A DNA stretch of 64,000 nt, taken from contig CAZCBN010000001.1 in the NCBI GenBank assembly GCA_964496975.1, positions 62,001-126,000 on the forward strand, written 5' to 3'. The translations under genes and the position numbers were made by a program. Shown one piece after another: positions 1-6,925 of this stretch (its first letter is position 1; each line of letters opens with the position of its first letter). This stretch comes from CAZCBN01 sp964496975. Lineage in GTDB: Bacteria; Planctomycetota; Phycisphaerae; Phycisphaerales; UBA1924. The notes beneath the pieces are model-generated. The model was not told the origin of the DNA, made no database searches, and saw nothing but the letters and a program-made list of their open reading frames with translations.

Positions 1-1287
1 CACCTGTTCGCCGGTGATGCGCCGCAACACGGAGACCGGGGGCATGACGGGCGTCGAGTAGGTGTCGACGAAGAAGCGCCCATCCGGCGACAGTGACACG
101 GTGTGATTCGCCGTCTCCGGCGTAAGCAACGTCACCGCGCCATCGTCCATGCCGACGCGATAGAAATGCTGAAAGTACGGGTCGCGGCCGGGCTCGCGGC
201 CCACGCCGGTCACGTACAACGCGCGGGCCTGCTCGTCGACCTTGATGAGGCTGGCGACGTTCCACGCGCCGCTTGTGATCTGGCGTTTCAGCGCACCGGT
301 TTCGAGGTCGTACAGATACAGATGGCCCCAGTTGTCGCGCTGTGACCACCACAACGCCTCGCGCGAGGCCGGCAACACACGCCAGTTGGCCTGCCCAACG
401 GCCGACAAGCCCGACTGAAACTGCGTCTTGACGCGTTCGTCGAACAACGTGCGCACTTCCCCGCTCGTCGTGTCGGCGACGCGGAACACGGCTTCCTTGT
501 GATCGCGCGAGGACGACACGAACGCGATGCGCGCGCTGTCGGGATACCACTCGACGTCCAGGAGCGTCGTGCCGTCGGCGATGTGGTCGTTGATCGTCGA
601 CCGATGCTGGTCCGCCGGCATCAGCAGCCGCGTGACCTTGGCCGTTTCCACGTCGATGATCACGCGGTGAATCCGGAAGATCTCCTTGTCCTCCGGCAAC
701 GGGTACTTCCAGGCCTCCAGCCTCGGCGCGCCGACGTTGGTCGAGACCAGGTACATCTCACTGACACCCCGGCCGTCGTGCTGAAACGTCGCGACTTTCT
801 TCGAGTCGGGCGACCACAGCAGCACCGGCGCGTCACTCTTGATCCAGCCGGCGTTGTTGGTGGCGTAGCCGAAGTCCTTGACGCCGTCGGTCGTCAACTG
901 GCGGTCCTGGCCGGTGCCCAGGTCGCGTACCCACAGATTGAAGTCGCGGATGAACGCCGCGAAGCGGCGATCGGGCGACGCCACTGAGTTGGGCGGCAAC
1001 GCCGGCCCGGCCGTGGGGCCAGCAGGCGCCGGCGGGACGGGCCCCACACTGCGCGTGGCCGACGCCGGATCCACGGTGACCAGACGCGGCCCCTCCGCGG
1101 TGGTGGTCCGATAGGTCAGTCGCCCTTCGGCGGTCCAGGTGAGACCGGTGGCGACGCCAGTGACCAGCGGGTTCACCGCCGGCGCCAGAAATCGCTCGGC
1201 GCGCGCGTAGTCATCGGCGGTCAGCCTGGCCGGCGGTTGTGCCGCAAGCGGCGTGGCGGCCAGCAGGAGAAATATGACGAATCTCAT
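1..1287 (-). CDS. S9B dipeptidyl-peptidase IV-like protein, N-terminal part (cut by window edge)
   Basis: The reading frame is open from an ATG at 1287 to base 1 (429 codons), so the C-terminal part lies outside the window. It starts with a signal peptide (MRFVIFLLLAATPLAAQ). A blade-rich segment follows that matches the eight-bladed propeller of DPP IV peptidases, including FIRDFNLWVRDL, the YPLPEDKE stretch and DVEWYPDSARIAFV. Family members release N-terminal X-Pro or X-Ala dipeptides in the periplasm or at the surface. The catalytic alpha/beta-hydrolase domain with its Ser-Asp-His triad is off the edge, so activity cannot be judged. The gene is divergent from the hybrid kinase with 36 bases between their start codons. 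Confidence 0.85.
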   Translation of the reverse strand, partial: MRFVIFLLLAATPLAAQPPARLTADDYARAERFLAPAVNPLVTGVATGLTWTAEGRLTYRTTTAEGPRLVTVDPASATRSVGPVPPAPAGPTAGPALPPNSVASPDRRFAAFIRDFNLWVRDLGTGQDRQLTTDGVKDFGYATNNAGWIKSDAPVLLWSPDSKKVATFQHDGRGVSEMYLVSTNVGAPRLEAWKYPLPEDKEIFRIHRVIIDVETAKVTRLLMPADQHRSTINDHIADGTTLLDVEWYPDSARIAFVSSSRDHKEAVFRVADTTSGEVRTLFDERVKTQFQSGLSAVGQANWRVLPASREALWWSQRDNWGHLYLYDLETGALKRQITSGAWNVASLIKVDEQARALYVTGVGREPGRDPYFQHFYRVGMDDGAVTLLTPETANHTVSLSPDGRFFVDTYSTPVMPPVSVLRRITGEQV

Positions 1288-1294
1288 GGCGATT

Positions 1295-1317
1295 ACCCTA
1301 TCGCATGACCGTAGAAT
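1295..1317. promoter_or_regulatory. Divergent pair of -10-like hexamers
   Basis: Only 36 bases separate two divergent start codons. TAGGGT on the minus strand (1300-1295) ends 7 bases before the ATG at 1287. TAGAAT on the plus strand (1312-1317) ends 6 bases before the ATG at 1324. Both would place transcription starts almost on the start codons. No clear -35 boxes or Shine-Dalgarno sequences are visible. Confidence 0.4.
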
Positions 1318-1323
1318 GGCGCC

Positions 1324-2853
1324 ATGCCGGCGGCCCCCGGCCCGTCGCCCGACCTCGAGCGGCTTCTGCGCGACCTGCGCGAGGCGCAGGCCGTGGCGCG
1401 CATGGGCTCGTGGACGACCGACTTGACGACCATGGCCGTGACCTGGTCGGAAGAAACCCACCGCATCTTCGAAACGGATCCGGTGACATTTGCGCCGACC
1501 CACGCGGCATTCCTCGCCTTGGTGCACTCCGACGATCGCGCGGCCGTGGACGCCGCGTTCGTGGAGTCGCTCACGAGGCCCGATCCGCAGGAAATCGAAC
1601 ATCGGCTCGTCGTGCACGGCCGGGTCAAGACCGTGCGGGAACGATGGCAGGTCATCCGCGATGACGCTGGCCAGCCGCAGCGCGCGATCGGCACGTGCCA
1701 GGACATCACCGAGCGCAAGGCGCGTGAAGCGGAACGGCTGCGCAACCAGCGGCTGGAGAGCATCGGCAACCTCGCCGGCGGCATCGCACACGACCTGAAC
1801 AACCTGCTGGCGCCCATCCTCATGTCCGTCGCGCTGCTCAAGGAAGACGAGCGCGACCCCGAACGCGCGGAGATGCTGGCCACGATTGACACCAACGCCC
1901 GGCGTGGCGCCGACCTGGTCCGCCAGGTGCTCACCTACGCCCGTGGTCAGGAGACCTCCAGGCAGGTCGTGGATCTGGAGGGGCTGGTCCAGGACGTCGC
2001 CCACGTGGTGCGCGAAACGTTCCCCCGCAGCATCGCGCTCGACGTGCACATTGCCTCCGGGGTGCCGCTCGTGGTGGGTGACATCACGCAGTTGCTTCAG
2101 GTGCTGATGAACCTGGTGGTCAACGCCAGGGATGCGATGCGCGACGGCGGGCAGTTGACGATCGCGCTCGCCCCTGGCAGCCGGGCCGATCGTCCCGGGG
2201 TGTGGCTGGACGTCGCCGACTCGGGCGTGGGCATGACGCCGGATGTGCTCGACCAGATTTTCGACCCGTTCTTCACGACCAAGGACATCGGGCACGGCAC
2301 GGGCCTGGGTCTGTCCACCGTCCAGGCGATCGTCAGCACCCACGGCGGCCACATCGACGTGACCTCCGCCCCCGGACACGGGTCACGGTTCCGCATCTGG
2401 TGGCCTGCGGCCCCGTCCACCTCGACCGTCACACCCTCAGCACCACCCCGCACCCTGCCGACCCGTGGCGCCGGTCAGGTGGTGCTCATCGTCGACGATG
2501 AAGACAGCATTCGTCAGCTGGCACGCCAGCCCCTCGAACATCACGGGTACACGGTGCGGACGGCCACCAACGGGCGGGACGCCGTCGAGATCGTGGCGGC
2601 CAATCCCGACGGCATCGCGCTGGTGCTGACCGACATGTCGATGCCGGTGATGGACGGCCTGACCGCGGTGCACGCGATGCGCCGCCTCAATCCGTCGCTG
2701 CGGATCCTGACGTCGAGCGGCCTGCCGGCCGCCGCCGGTCCGGCCCAGGCGCGTGACGTCGACGGGCTCCCCTTCCTGGCGAAGCCCTACGCCGCCGACG
2801 ACCTGCTGCACGCGGTCGCCCAGGCGCTGGCGTCGCCTACCTCCCCACCGTGA
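1324..2853 (+). CDS. Hybrid sensor histidine kinase (PAS-HisKA-HATPase-REC)
   Basis: A 509-residue cytoplasmic hybrid kinase. Residues about 20-135 form a PAS/PAC-like sensor ending in the typical DITERK. The HisKA H-box GGIAHDLNNLL carries the phospho-accepting His at about 156. The HATPase domain (about 245-360) has N267 in NLVVNARDAM, DSGVGM and GTGLGL. The C-terminal receiver (about 384-500) has the VDDE acidic pocket, D437 and K487. The GGIAHDLNN type of H-box is typical of kinases passing phosphate to their own or a partner receiver. No membrane segment and no DNA-binding domain are present, so a separate output protein is expected. Its last 17 bases overlap the convergent M56 gene. Confidence 0.9.
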   Translation: MPAAPGPSPDLERLLRDLREAQAVARMGSWTTDLTTMAVTWSEETHRIFETDPVTFAPTHAAFLALVHSDDRAAVDAAFVESLTRPDPQEIEHRLVVHGRVKTVRERWQVIRDDAGQPQRAIGTCQDITERKAREAERLRNQRLESIGNLAGGIAHDLNNLLAPILMSVALLKEDERDPERAEMLATIDTNARRGADLVRQVLTYARGQETSRQVVDLEGLVQDVAHVVRETFPRSIALDVHIASGVPLVVGDITQLLQVLMNLVVNARDAMRDGGQLTIALAPGSRADRPGVWLDVADSGVGMTPDVLDQIFDPFFTTKDIGHGTGLGLSTVQAIVSTHGGHIDVTSAPGHGSRFRIWWPAAPSTSTVTPSAPPRTLPTRGAGQVVLIVDDEDSIRQLARQPLEHHGYTVRTATNGRDAVEIVAANPDGIALVLTDMSMPVMDGLTAVHAMRRLNPSLRILTSSGLPAAAGPAQARDVDGLPFLAKPYAADDLLHAVAQALASPTSPP

Positions 2854-4597
2854 AGTTCACCGCCACGACCATCGTCACTTCGATCGGCTGACCATTCAAC
2901 TGCGTCGGCGTGAACTCCCACTGCCGCACGGCGTCGAGCGCAGCCCCGGCCAATGTCTCGGGTCCCTTCAGGATGCTGGCGTCGGTCACGGTGCCGTCTG
3001 GTCCAATCGTGCTTTGGACGATGACGACCGTATCCTGGGTGACGACACCGGCCGGGCACACCGGCGCGACGTGCCGGGTCTTCTTCGGTGGACGAATGTG
3101 GCCGCCGACGCGAATCGGCTGCATCGGCGCCTGCGCCTGCAGCGACGGAACGAACAGCTGCCACAGCGAACGCGCATGTGAACTCGAGCAGACGACACTG
3201 ACGGCCTCAGTGAGCTCGCCAACCGCAAGTGTCACCGGCGTGTCGACCGTCTGCCCGGCGGGCACGCGCAGCGCGGCGCGTGTGGTGCGGAAGCCCGACA
3301 GCTGCACCCTCAGCTCGTAGTCGCCCGCCGGCAGATCACCAATCGTGTACCGACCGTTCGCCGCGCTGATCGCCGTGCGATCCGCGCGCGTCGCCACATC
3401 GGTGATCGTAATCCGGGCCCCGGGGATGACGCCGCCGGTCTGGTCCGTAACCAACCCGGTGGCGGCGCCTGCTTGCACTGGCGCGGCAGGCTCCGGCGCG
3501 GGTGTGGGCCGGGGTGCGGGCGTGGGCGCAGGCGCCGAAGTCGAGGCTGGCGCCGAAGCCGGCGCCGGCGCAGGCGCCTGCGCGAGGTCAGGTCCGCCCG
3601 ACGGCGCGGGCACGACCGGGAAGGCGTCGGGTTCCAGACTGAGCGCGGCGAGCGGCAGACTGCAGGCCAGCGCGATGAGCATCACGACGGTCCAGCCGCC
3701 GACGGTGAGGGGCGTACGACGACGATGATCGAGCATGGCAACAACTCTCCTCTCGAGCGTGGAAGGGTGGGCAATGGCCGGGGCCGACGCCCACGCGGCG
3801 CGACGTCCCTTCAGCGAGGTGGCAAGGTCCAGCAGGTGCGCGCCGTAGGTGGACGGCTTGACGCCGGCCTGCAGCACGGCGTCGTCACACGCATGTTCAC
3901 TTTCCTGGCGCAGGCGGCGGCAGGCGACCCAGACCAGGGGATTCAGCGGCAGCAGACAGCGCACCAATTCGGCCGCGACCTGCACGGCCGCATCGTTCCG
4001 CTTGATGTGCGCCAGTTCATGGGTCAGGACGATGCGACGGCGATCGTCCGGCCAGTCGTCAGCGCCGTCCGGCAGGATGATGCCTGGCCGCAGGGTGCCG
4101 AACGCCACAAGGATGGCGGGGTCAGTGCTTTGGAGCACCTGGATCCGGCGCGTGATGCCCATGCTGCTCGCCAGCGCGTCCGTCAACGCACGCCACGCGT
4201 CAGCGGCCGGCACACATCGTCGTCTGAGGCGGATGAGCCGGACGATGTCGACGAGCAGCGCGGTCAGCAGGACGACGGAGGCCGCGAGCCACATCCAGCC
4301 GACCACCGCGACCCATGAGACGGGTTCAGCAGCGGCGGTCGGCGTCGTGCCCCCGGCCGGTCCGCTGACGGCCACGGTCGCGGCCCCTGAAGGGAGTCCG
4401 TCGGCGGTCCATCCGGCGATGGAGATTTCGGGCACCGCGGCGTCGAGCAACGGCATCATCGCGACCACGGCGAGAGCCGAGGCGAGGATGGCGTGGCGCA
4501 GCGCCGCGGACCTGGTGCGCAGCAGGGCAACGATAAACAGCGCGCCGGCCAGCAGCGCCGCACCGGCGAAAAGACTTGTCAGCAGCAGGGGCATCAT
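2837..4597 (-). CDS. BlaR1/MecR1-type M56 metallopeptidase with carboxypeptidase-regulatory and TonB-like domains
   Basis: A 586-residue membrane protein. Hydrophobic segments lie at about 3-25, 34-55, 93-116 and 298-320. The zinc peptidase motif HELAH is at 193-197, and a further motif ESEHACDD is near 232-239, as in BlaR1/MecR1. In place of a penicillin-binding sensor it has a Pro/Ala-rich linker (about 335-375), a carboxypeptidase regulatory-like beta domain (GLVTDQTGGVIPGARITI, about 378-455) and a TonB C-terminal-like domain (about 490-584). It starts 4 bases inside the BlaI-type repressor gene, so the two are translationally coupled. By analogy it would cleave or relieve that repressor on an envelope signal; the signal is unknown. 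Confidence 0.87.
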   Translation of the reverse strand: MMPLLLTSLFAGAALLAGALFIVALLRTRSAALRHAILASALAVVAMMPLLDAAVPEISIAGWTADGLPSGAATVAVSGPAGGTTPTAAAEPVSWVAVVGWMWLAASVVLLTALLVDIVRLIRLRRRCVPAADAWRALTDALASSMGITRRIQVLQSTDPAILVAFGTLRPGIILPDGADDWPDDRRRIVLTHELAHIKRNDAAVQVAAELVRCLLPLNPLVWVACRRLRQESEHACDDAVLQAGVKPSTYGAHLLDLATSLKGRRAAWASAPAIAHPSTLERRVVAMLDHRRRTPLTVGGWTVVMLIALACSLPLAALSLEPDAFPVVPAPSGGPDLAQAPAPAPASAPASTSAPAPTPAPRPTPAPEPAAPVQAGAATGLVTDQTGGVIPGARITITDVATRADRTAISAANGRYTIGDLPAGDYELRVQLSGFRTTRAALRVPAGQTVDTPVTLAVGELTEAVSVVCSSSHARSLWQLFVPSLQAQAPMQPIRVGGHIRPPKKTRHVAPVCPAGVVTQDTVVIVQSTIGPDGTVTDASILKGPETLAGAALDAVRQWEFTPTQLNGQPIEVTMVVAVNFTVGR

Positions 4598-4983
4598 CGC
4601 TGCTCCTTCCGCGCCTTCTGAATCAGCGCGGCGATGCGTTCCAGTTCCTCGTCGGAGAGCCGGGTCGCTTCGCCGCCCAGCAGCGCCGACACGGCTTTTT
4701 CGGGTGAGCCGTCAAAAAACGTCTCGATGACGTGGCGCAGCGCCGAGCGGCGTGCCGCGTGACGCGCCACGACCGGCGCGTACACGAACCGGGCGCCGTC
4801 CTTGTCGTGCCGGACGTGGCCCTTCTGCTCCAGCACGCGCAGCTGGGTGCGCACCGTGGAGTACGTGGTGTCGGCGGGCAGGTCGTCCATGACCTCGGCC
4901 GCCGTGGCACGGCCACGGCGGAAGAGGATGTCCATGATCTGCCGTTCGCGGCGGGACAGGCTGAGGTGCAGGGTTCGGGGCAT
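4594..4983 (-). CDS. BlaI/MecI-type winged-helix repressor
   Basis: A 129-residue protein with the family layout: an N-terminal winged helix (LSRRERQIMDILFRRGRATAAEVMDDLP, then TTYSTVRTQLRVLEQKGHV) and a C-terminal helical dimerisation part. Family members bind palindromic operators and are inactivated through the M56 partner. The gene overlaps that partner by ATGA. The ATG at 4983 directly abuts a 40-base near-perfect palindrome, presumably the autoregulatory operator. No beta-lactamase lies next to it, so the regulon is not evident here. Confidence 0.92.
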   Translation of the reverse strand: MPRTLHLSLSRRERQIMDILFRRGRATAAEVMDDLPADTTYSTVRTQLRVLEQKGHVRHDKDGARFVYAPVVARHAARRSALRHVIETFFDGSPEKAVSALLGGEATRLSDEELERIAALIQKARKEQR

Positions 4984-5023
4984 GTGTTATTTCTCTCGCA
5001 CTTATGTGCGAAAGAAATAACAC
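4984..5023. promoter_or_regulatory. 40-bp near-perfect palindrome, candidate BlaI-type operator
   Basis: The 40 bases match their own reverse complement at 36 positions. The outer arms are GTGTTATTTCT and AGAAATAACAC, and the inner arms are TCGCAC and GTGCGA around a TTAT centre. The palindrome starts at the base next to the repressor start codon. The repressor leader contains GAGAG about 10 bases before the ATG, inside the palindrome. Binding would block initiation, and the RNA copy could fold over the ribosome site. Confidence 0.75.
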
Positions 5024-5052
5024 CTCACGGCGGGGCTGTCAAGCCGGCGGGA

Positions 5053-6849
5053 TCAACGGCGGGCCACGCAGGACACGAGGCGGCCCACGTCGCGGCCGGC
5101 CATCCAGCCGCGCCGCGACCAGTCGCCAGCCAATCCGGCAATGGCGCTGACCAGGTCCCCGTGTCGGCGCGCGGCCGCGTGCGCCGCGGCCACCACGTCA
5201 TTGAGCGTCACACCGCCAGGCAGGAGCCGATTCTCCACGCGCGTGGTGCAGGCGCCGATACTCACCGTGGCCGCCATGTTCGAGTGCGGCACGCGATCCT
5301 CCGCGTCGGGCACGCCGTCGCCATCGCTGTCGGAGGGCGGTGGAGGCGGCGGTGGCGCGAGCACCGTCACCAGAAAACTCGTCTGGCTGGCGTTGCCGCT
5401 GGTGTCGGTGGCGGTGCAGGTCACCCGGGTCTCACCGATCGCAAACCACGTGCCGCTCATCGGCGCGCAGCCGGCCGGCAGGGCGCCGTCCACCAGGTCA
5501 ACCGCGGCGACCGCAGCCCACGTCACCGTCGCACCGTGGTCGGCCGCCGCCGTCACGGTGACATCCGCAAGGGCCGGCCACGCCGGCGCCGTCGTGTCAG
5601 CCACGCGCACCAGGAAGCTCGTGCGGCCGACATTGCCGGCGTCGTCGATGCCGGTGCAGGTCACCGGCGTGTTGCCCACCGCGAACGCGGATCCGCTCGC
5701 GGGCTGGCACTCCACGACGGGGTTCTCGGTGACGGCATCGGTGGCTGATGGCGGATTCCACTCCACCACCGTGACCGCGCCGACGGCTTCCACGTACACG
5801 TCCGCCATGAACCCCAACGTCGGCGCCACGGTGTCAGCGACCGTCACCACCGACTCGAAGGTCGTCTGGTTGCCCCATCCATCGACGGCCGCACAATGGA
5901 ACGTGTGCGAGCCCACGGGATACCACCCGAACGGCTCGGCGCACACCGTGTCCGTCGGGCGCGGGATGCCGGCGCTCGACAGCGCATCGACCGCCCCGAG
6001 CGTGGCGGCCTGCACTTCTGCCCCGGCCGGTGCACTGGCTTCCATCGTCAGCGCGCTGTGACCAGGCGCCGGCGGCCAGTCATCACGCCACGCCGCGTAG
6101 AACCCCAGATTGGTCGTGAGTTCCAGCGACGCGGCCGTCCCTGATCGATCGGCGTAGAAGATGTTGAACGCGTACACGTCGTGGTTCTGCAGACCGAGGG
6201 TGGACAGGTCCACCTGCCGGCAGGCGTGCGCCCGCACGCCGCCCATGTCGACGACCAGGGTGTCGTTGATGAAGATCCAGAGCGAATCGTCCGCGCAGAC
6301 GCGCAGGGTTGGCTGCACGACGGTTTGATGACGGAAGTACCACTGCCCCTGCAGGGTGAAGTGCCCGTTGCGGGTGGTCTCCGGTAGATTCCCGAAGCCG
6401 CGGCCGTGCAGCGGATCAAACGCGTCACTTCTGAACCGGTAGACCCCGCCGCCCAGGTGTCTGAAGGTCAGGGAGTCGTTGAGGGTGTGGACGGTGGGCG
6501 CATCGCCCTCGAACGACGCGTTGTAGGCCGTGCTGGCAAACCAACTGCCGAACGTCTCAGGGCCGAAGGTCGTCGCCGACGACGATGGTTGCATCACGCC
6601 CAACCCGGTCGAGGGGTGGGGCGTCAGCGTCGACAGCACTTCACCGGTCACCAGGCCCGTGGGGGCCCCGCCGAAGTCGGGATGGCTCACCGTTCCGGGA
6701 GGCGGCACCTGTGGACTGGCGACGACATCGCGCAGGATGACCGGCACCGAGTACGAGGCCGGCCACTGCGCCGAGGCGGCGGTGGGTGCGGCCAGGCTGA
6801 TGGCGCCGGTGATGACCACAGACACGATGAGGAGCGCTACGCGAGTCAT
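5053..6849 (-). CDS. Secreted fibro-slime/HYR-repeat protein
   Basis: I chose the ATG at 6849 (598 residues) because it begins a clean signal peptide (TRVALLIVSVVITGAISLAAP, ending near ASAQ). The longer frame upstream has no such feature and runs into the divergent gene. Residues about 45-240 match the fibro-slime domain, with the PA14-like core DDSLWIFINDTLVVDMGGV. Then come about three hyalin-type HYR repeats (DTVAP..., DTTAP..., each ending in an AxDxxGN-like turn). A calcium-binding DSDGDGVPDAED motif and a short C-terminal segment with two cysteines follow. Such proteins are extracellular and adhesive or matrix-like. The exact role is unknown. Confidence 0.75.
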   Translation of the reverse strand: MTRVALLIVSVVITGAISLAAPTAASAQWPASYSVPVILRDVVASPQVPPPGTVSHPDFGGAPTGLVTGEVLSTLTPHPSTGLGVMQPSSSATTFGPETFGSWFASTAYNASFEGDAPTVHTLNDSLTFRHLGGGVYRFRSDAFDPLHGRGFGNLPETTRNGHFTLQGQWYFRHQTVVQPTLRVCADDSLWIFINDTLVVDMGGVRAHACRQVDLSTLGLQNHDVYAFNIFYADRSGTAASLELTTNLGFYAAWRDDWPPAPGHSALTMEASAPAGAEVQAATLGAVDALSSAGIPRPTDTVCAEPFGWYPVGSHTFHCAAVDGWGNQTTFESVVTVADTVAPTLGFMADVYVEAVGAVTVVEWNPPSATDAVTENPVVECQPASGSAFAVGNTPVTCTGIDDAGNVGRTSFLVRVADTTAPAWPALADVTVTAAADHGATVTWAAVAAVDLVDGALPAGCAPMSGTWFAIGETRVTCTATDTSGNASQTSFLVTVLAPPPPPPPSDSDGDGVPDAEDRVPHSNMAATVSIGACTTRVENRLLPGGVTLNDVVAAAHAAARRHGDLVSAIAGLAGDWSRRGWMAGRDVGRLVSCVARR

Positions 6850-6885
6850 GGCCCAAGGATGGCCGGCGGCGCCGCGCGGCGGAAT

Positions 6886-6921
6886 AGGTAGACCTACGTA
6901 TTTCAAGGTGGGTAGACTTGC
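6886..6921. promoter_or_regulatory. Direct repeat GGTAGAC in a divergent intergenic region
   Basis: GGTAGACCTAC (6887-6897) and GGTAGACTTGC (6911-6921) lie 24 bases apart in the 76-base gap between the fibro-slime gene and the propeller kinase. The first copy is partly palindromic (TAGGT/ACCTA) and runs into TACGTA (6895-6900). This may be a binding site for the LuxR-type regulator encoded downstream, but nothing in the sequence proves that. Confidence 0.25.
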
Positions 6922-6925
6922 CCAA

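Noticed and set aside
3480..3610. GGCGC-rich repeats that look like a tandem array
   Set aside because: They encode the Pro/Ala-rich linker of the M56 protein in frame and are explained by that composition.
3473..4318. Long plus-strand open frame opposite the M56 peptidase gene
   Set aside because: It lies antisense to a gene with clear motifs and has Arg/Gly/Ala-rich sequence without a family; typical of high-GC shadows.
6530..6925. N-terminal extension of the propeller kinase frame
   Set aside because: It overlaps the start of the divergent fibro-slime gene, and a signal peptide begins only at 6926.
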